Shown piece after piece: positions 59,690 through 64,000 of a stretch of 64,000 nucleotides of DNA. Positions within the stretch are counted from its first letter, which is position 1. Every line of letters starts with the position of its first letter. This stretch comes from Rhodothermia bacterium. Its GTDB lineage: Bacteria > Bacteroidota > Rhodothermia > Rhodothermales > UBA2364. The translations under genes were made by a program, and so were the position numbers. The notes under the pieces are model-generated. The model made no database searches and had not been told where the DNA came from. It saw only the letters and a list, made by a program, of their open reading frames with translations. The stretch spans positions 1 through 64,000 of the forward strand of contig JAFLBZ010000012.1 in assembly GCA_017303715.1 (NCBI GenBank), written 5' to 3'.

Positions 59690-61246
59690 ATGTTATCGGG
59701 CGTTTTCACCAAATCAATGACCAAAATAGGGGCAATTTGGTTGCTCGTGGGTATTGCAATTGGCCTACGTACCTTTTTTAGCACAACGGGAATGGCTTCG
59801 GGGGATGGTGTTTATTATTTAGAAGCAGCGCAAAACTTATTATTGGATCAAAAATTCCGGATCACAACATTGGGTATTGGCCAAACCTTACCGACAGATG
59901 GATACGACCCTTTCACTCTTTGGCCCATCGGTTATCCTACCTTAATAGCTGTTTCCGCCTTTCTGACGGGCCTTCCTGTTTTTTGGGCTTCCAAACTTTT
60001 GGGATGGATTCTTGCAGGTTTTTCGCTCTGGGGTTTTCGGCGATTGGCTCCAGACGAGTCCTCAACCTTAAGTGGGACATTGCTTTTTGCGACGCCATTA
60101 CTACTTTTTTCGTCCACGATGAGTGAACCGGCTTTTCTGACGACACTCATCTGGTTTGTGTATTGGATACACCAATTTATCCAGACGCAACACAAAAAAG
60201 CACTGTTTTGGGTGCTGATGTGTGCCATTTTGCTATTTTTATTTCGGTATGTAGGTATTTTTGCGGGCTTGGTGTTGCTTCAGGTGTTATGGAAAATGCG
60301 ACGTGATCACGCCCCAAACTTCAGGTCTTTATGGGCGGTGGTGTTTATCTGGAGTGGGTTGGTTTTGGGCTATGCCATTTGGAACCATTCACGGTCTGGG
60401 GCTTTCTCCGGCATGAATCGCTACACTGGTATTCCACCAGAGACCATACAAGTACTCCTTTCTTGGCTGAAAGGATTTGGTGTGGTTTTTTTACCTTTGG
60501 TTACTGACCGAATACAAGGAGCCATGTTTTTGTTTTTGGTTGGCTTACAAATTGTTATTATGGGATTTTCTTTTAGAAGTCCATCTCTCAAGCAGCCTCA
60601 TCATACAGCACCAAGTCCCATACGGAGTGAGGCGACTTTGGTACATTTGTTGTTCAGCACAGGATTACTTTACCTGGTGGTCATGACGGTGGCGCGGTGG
60701 AATCACGTACTTTGGCTCCAGCAATACAGTTTCTATATGGAGCTTTTTGCCCCTGTTTTTTGGCTATGGATACCCGCCATCCTCCTCAAAGTCCGCTGTT
60801 ATCCACGATGGTACTCGCGGGTGAAAAAAGCCTTCTGGGCAACGGCTATCACTTCCTTCCTGATTTATGCACCTTTGTGGGCCATCAAGCAGGTCTATGA
60901 AAACAACCAGTCTTACCCAACTGCCGCTGAATGGGCACTCAACTCGGCAAAAGACCTGCCGAAAGGCAGTGTTGTATTGTTCGGAGATGCCCACTTGAAC
61001 TACCTCCGGCCCGATTTAATCCGGCTTGAGCCTCCTTCAAAACCGTTGTTTGCCCGGCCAGCAGGATACAATGCAACGGTCAAACATATCGGAAAAACGT
61101 ATCCTAACCGGCCTATCTATATCTTTATGAATACAAGGTTTAACAATATGAATCCTGATGATTTTGTGACCAACCAGTGGTTTGATTCTTCCTTTGTTAA
61201 CCGGAATAAGAAAGCCGCCCCAAACACGAAACTGCGCCTTCGTTAG
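59690..61246 (+). CDS. Polytopic membrane protein, GT-C glycosyltransferase-like
   Basis: The 518-residue protein has about ten hydrophobic segments and a soluble C-terminal region of about 110 residues. The first loop contains SGDGVYYLEAAQNLLL, with an acidic residue and tyrosines in the place where GT-C enzymes (family 39/83 type) have their catalytic Asp. Such enzymes move sugars from lipid-linked donors on the outer face of the inner membrane. The match is by topology and first-loop style only. It starts six bases after the GGGPS gene, so the two are probably co-transcribed. An alternative start is the ATG at 59717. Confidence 0.7.
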   Translation: MLSGVFTKSMTKIGAIWLLVGIAIGLRTFFSTTGMASGDGVYYLEAAQNLLLDQKFRITTLGIGQTLPTDGYDPFTLWPIGYPTLIAVSAFLTGLPVFWASKLLGWILAGFSLWGFRRLAPDESSTLSGTLLFATPLLLFSSTMSEPAFLTTLIWFVYWIHQFIQTQHKKALFWVLMCAILLFLFRYVGIFAGLVLLQVLWKMRRDHAPNFRSLWAVVFIWSGLVLGYAIWNHSRSGAFSGMNRYTGIPPETIQVLLSWLKGFGVVFLPLVTDRIQGAMFLFLVGLQIVIMGFSFRSPSLKQPHHTAPSPIRSEATLVHLLFSTGLLYLVVMTVARWNHVLWLQQYSFYMELFAPVFWLWIPAILLKVRCYPRWYSRVKKAFWATAITSFLIYAPLWAIKQVYENNQSYPTAAEWALNSAKDLPKGSVVLFGDAHLNYLRPDLIRLEPPSKPLFARPAGYNATVKHIGKTYPNRPIYIFMNTRFNNMNPDDFVTNQWFDSSFVNRNKKAAPNTKLRLR

Positions 61247-61317
61247 CGCACACATTGCCCCGCCGTTCGTAAAACGGTATCTTGTAAACCACGCTTTTTA
61301 AACCCTTACGAAACGGA

Positions 61318-64000
61318 ATGGAACGTCTTTTTCTTTTAGATGGCATGGCTTTGGCTTATCGTGCCCACTTTGCCTTTGCAACCCGTCCTTTGATCAACAA
61401 AAAAGATATGGACACAAGTGCCTGTTACGGCTTCGTGGGAACCATGCTCAGCCTGATCGAGCGGGAAAAGCCTGAACATATTGCAGTGGTAATGGATGCA
61501 CCCGGGCCAAATTTCCGCGACGAGATTTACGAAAAATACAAGGGACATCGCCCACCGATGCCAGATCCGCTGCGCATCGCTTTGCCCTTTATTAAGGACT
61601 TGGTGAAGGCATTCGATATTCCGATGCTCGAAATTCCGGGCTACGAGGCCGATGATGTGATTGGAACACTGGCCAAACGAGCAGAGGCAGAAGGCCAACA
61701 TGCCGTTATTGTCTCGCCGGACAAAGACTTCCGACAACTCTTGGGGCCGGGAGTTTCTATCCTGCGTCCTACCCGAAAAGACGAAGAGTTTGACTGGATT
61801 ACGGAAGAAAGATTCCGAACTGAATATGGCTTAGCGCCTGTTAAGTTTATTGATGTATTGGCGCTATTGGGCGATACTGCCGATAATGTTCCGGGTGTGC
61901 CCGGCATCGGCGAAAAAACAGCACCTTCGCTCATCCAGCAGTATGGCTCTGTCGAAAACCTCTTAGACCATGCCGCCGAAGTCTCCGCAAAACGGGTACG
62001 GGAAGGCTTGTTGAACAACCGTGACCAAGCCATCATGTCCAAACTCTTGGTGACCATACATACCGAAGTTGCGCTTGATCTGGACTGGCAAACGCTCATC
62101 CGGACGAAGCCCGACATGGAGGAAATCGGGCGGCTATTTGATGAATTGGAGTTCGGAAAAACCCTGCGTGGACGCATCCACCGATACGCACAAACCTTCA
62201 CTCCGACGCCAGCCGGGAGCCAAGCGAACCTTTTTGGCGGTTTTGATCTCCCGACATCGGGTTTAACCGATATTTTAGTCCATACCGATGAGTTTAGTTT
62301 TGACGGGGAAAAAGTGCAATATCATCTCCTTTCCGATTCGGCAGCACAACGTGTACTTGGCGAACGCTTGAACCAAGCGACCGAGTTCTGTTTTGATACC
62401 GAAACGACCGGAACGGATGCCATGCGTGCGGAATTGGTGGGCTGCTCGGTCTCGCTCGCAGAAGCTGAAGCCTTTTACTTGCCAACCTTAGACGAAACCG
62501 CAACACAGGCGGTACTTGCTGTACTTAAACCCGCCTTAGAAAACCCAAACATTACAACGTGTGGCCAAAATGTGAAGTACGACTTGTTGATGATGAAACG
62601 TTATGGTATTAACCTGAAAGGTCCCATTTTTGATACGATGGTGGCGCATTTCCTGCTCAGTCCAGATGGGCAGCATGGTTTGGATGCCATCAGTATGGAG
62701 GTCTTAAACTATAAAAAAATACCAACTTCGGCACTCTTAGGCGAGGGAAAGAAAAACCAAAAAACCATGCGCGAGGTTCCGGTAGAAGACGTTTCTAACT
62801 ATGCCTGCGAAGATGCCGACATCACGCTCCGGCTTGCACAGCACTTGCGTAATCGTCTAACGGAAGAAGGCTTAATGCCGCTTGCCGAAGAAGTGGAAAT
62901 GCCCTTGGTTCCGGTGCTTGCCCAAATGGAAGCCAATGGGATTTTGGTGGATGTAGAGGCGCTTAAAGAGTACTCGGTGCAGTTGGCCGCAAAGTTGATT
63001 GAGATGGAACAGCAAATTTACATCTCGGCTGGTGGGACGTTCAATATTGGCTCTCCAAAACAACTGGGGGAAGTCCTATTTGATCGTCTAAAATTGCCAA
63101 GTGGAAAAAAAACGGCCACTGGACAGTACTCCACCGATGAACGGGTGTTACAAGAGTTGGCTGTAGAGCATGATTTGCCAGCGCTCATTTTGGATTGGCG
63201 TAAATTCTCTAAACTCAAAAGCACCTATGTGGACGCCCTACCGACGTATGCAAACCCCGCCACAGGACGTATCCATACGAGCTTTCACCAAACGATTGCC
63301 GCCACCGGACGTCTGGCCTCCTCCAATCCCAACCTGCAAAATATCCCCATTCGGTCTGGCGAAGGACGCGAAATCCGCCGTGCGTTTATAGCCTCTCCAG
63401 GTCATGTGTTGCTCTCGGCGGACTATTCGCAAATTGAACTACGCATCATTGCTCATATGTCCAACGACGAGGGTCTAAGCGAGACGTTTAGGCGGAACGA
63501 CGATATCCACACCGCCGCTGCTGCACTCATTTTTAAAGTAAATCCCGAAGACGTAACCCGTCTGCAACGAAATCGTGCCAAAGAGGTGAACTATGGCATC
63601 CCCTACGGAATTTCTGCCTTCGGACTTTCCCAGCGGATGCGGATTCCACGAAGCGAGGCCCAATTTTTGATTGACGGGTATCATGCAAGCTATCCGGGGG
63701 TGGCTAAACTTATCTTGAACCTCATCGAAGAGGCGCGGAAGAAAGGCTATGCCGAAACCCTCAAGGGACGCCGCCGCTACCTGAAAGACATCCACGCTAC
63801 AAATCGGCAACTGAGACAAGCCGCAGAACGGGTGGCGGTGAATATGCCTATCCAAGGGTCGCAGGCGGATATGATTAAAATTGCCATGATCCGGCTCCAA
63901 AAAAGGCTCGAAGAAGAAAACCTAAAAAGCCGCATGGTGCTTCAAGTACACGACGAATTACTTTTTGAAGTGCCTGAAAATGAGGTGGATTATCTGAAAA
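61318..64000 (+). CDS. polA: DNA polymerase I, C-terminus cut by window edge
   Basis: ATG at 61318 (MERLFLLDGMALAYRAH) opens a frame that runs to the window end, 894 codons. Residues 1-300 are the 5'-3' exonuclease (IPGYEADDVIGTLAK, NVPGVPGIGEKTA). The 3'-5' exonuclease domain is intact, with FDTETTGTD carrying the metal-binding Asp and Glu. The polymerase domain has ADYSQIELRIIAHMS (motif A), RAKEVNYGIPYGISAFGLSQ (motif B) and VHDELLFEVP (motif C) just before the edge. Only some 30 to 40 residues should be missing. No Shine-Dalgarno sequence precedes the start. Confidence 0.97.
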   Translation, partial: MERLFLLDGMALAYRAHFAFATRPLINKKDMDTSACYGFVGTMLSLIEREKPEHIAVVMDAPGPNFRDEIYEKYKGHRPPMPDPLRIALPFIKDLVKAFDIPMLEIPGYEADDVIGTLAKRAEAEGQHAVIVSPDKDFRQLLGPGVSILRPTRKDEEFDWITEERFRTEYGLAPVKFIDVLALLGDTADNVPGVPGIGEKTAPSLIQQYGSVENLLDHAAEVSAKRVREGLLNNRDQAIMSKLLVTIHTEVALDLDWQTLIRTKPDMEEIGRLFDELEFGKTLRGRIHRYAQTFTPTPAGSQANLFGGFDLPTSGLTDILVHTDEFSFDGEKVQYHLLSDSAAQRVLGERLNQATEFCFDTETTGTDAMRAELVGCSVSLAEAEAFYLPTLDETATQAVLAVLKPALENPNITTCGQNVKYDLLMMKRYGINLKGPIFDTMVAHFLLSPDGQHGLDAISMEVLNYKKIPTSALLGEGKKNQKTMREVPVEDVSNYACEDADITLRLAQHLRNRLTEEGLMPLAEEVEMPLVPVLAQMEANGILVDVEALKEYSVQLAAKLIEMEQQIYISAGGTFNIGSPKQLGEVLFDRLKLPSGKKTATGQYSTDERVLQELAVEHDLPALILDWRKFSKLKSTYVDALPTYANPATGRIHTSFHQTIAATGRLASSNPNLQNIPIRSGEGREIRRAFIASPGHVLLSADYSQIELRIIAHMSNDEGLSETFRRNDDIHTAAAALIFKVNPEDVTRLQRNRAKEVNYGIPYGISAFGLSQRMRIPRSEAQFLIDGYHASYPGVAKLILNLIEEARKKGYAETLKGRRRYLKDIHATNRQLRQAAERVAVNMPIQGSQADMIKIAMIRLQKRLEEENLKSRMVLQVHDELLFEVPENEVDYLK

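Overview
The window comes from a bacterium of the Bacteroidota/Rhodothermota assemblage with moderate GC. The evidence is a protein with a C-terminal type IX secretion (T9SS) sorting domain, a TonB-dependent receptor with a carboxypeptidase-like N-terminal domain, a DUF5916 outer-membrane protein, lipoproteins with LxAC-type boxes, start codons mostly without Shine-Dalgarno sequences, and promoters of the TTG-N20-TAnnTTG type. The 16S rRNA is complete and looks Rhodothermia-like by eye. No search was run, so the genus is not given.

Layout. The left edge holds the first 35 codons of an insertion-sequence transposase on the minus strand. A nucleotide-sugar pair follows (CapD/WbpM-like dehydratase and UDP-sugar dehydrogenase, 343-3632). 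Next is a non-coding stretch with two diverged copies of a hairpin-rich unit resembling IS200/IS605 ends (about 3810-4300). Then come a GH13 amylase lipoprotein, a beta-propeller-like lipoprotein and a methyltransferase. The most interesting region is 8170-19446, a six-gene exopolysaccharide-type locus. Its genes are a KaiC/RecA-like ATPase fused to a degenerate GGDEF domain that keeps an RxxD I-site, a TPR plus outer-membrane barrel exporter, a processive GT2 synthase, a membrane-anchored proline-rich protein, a large deacetylase-like envelope protein and a GHL10 lipoprotein hydrolase. Its parts resemble those of the Pga, Pel and Bcs systems, but the arrangement matches none of them exactly.

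From 19436 to 26454 the minus strand carries tilS, folA-thyA, a persulfide-sulfur module (CstB-like dioxygenase-rhodanese, rhodanese lipoprotein, GntR/UTRA regulator with two matching operator-like sites) and a kinase-fold orphan. From 26562 to 40534 there are a membrane-anchored subtilisin, a nitronate monooxygenase-like enzyme, pyk, ftsH, phenylalanine hydroxylase, a T9SS cargo protein, a DUF937-OmpA protein, mnmG and a PASTA protein. A complete rrn operon (16S, tRNA-Ile, tRNA-Ala, 23S, 5S) lies at 41339-46579 behind two nearly identical promoters. The right part holds a PLP decarboxylase, a GH16 lipoprotein, a DUF5916 protein, a TonB receptor, a CHAP-like protein, an alkyladenine glycosylase, alaS, a GGGP synthase homologue, a GT-C-like membrane protein and polA, which runs off the right edge.

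Genes likely to work together are the two sugar-nucleotide enzymes (precursor supply), the six exopolysaccharide genes (synthesis, export, trimming, c-di-GMP control), the sulfur module with its regulator, and folA-thyA (the thymidylate cycle).
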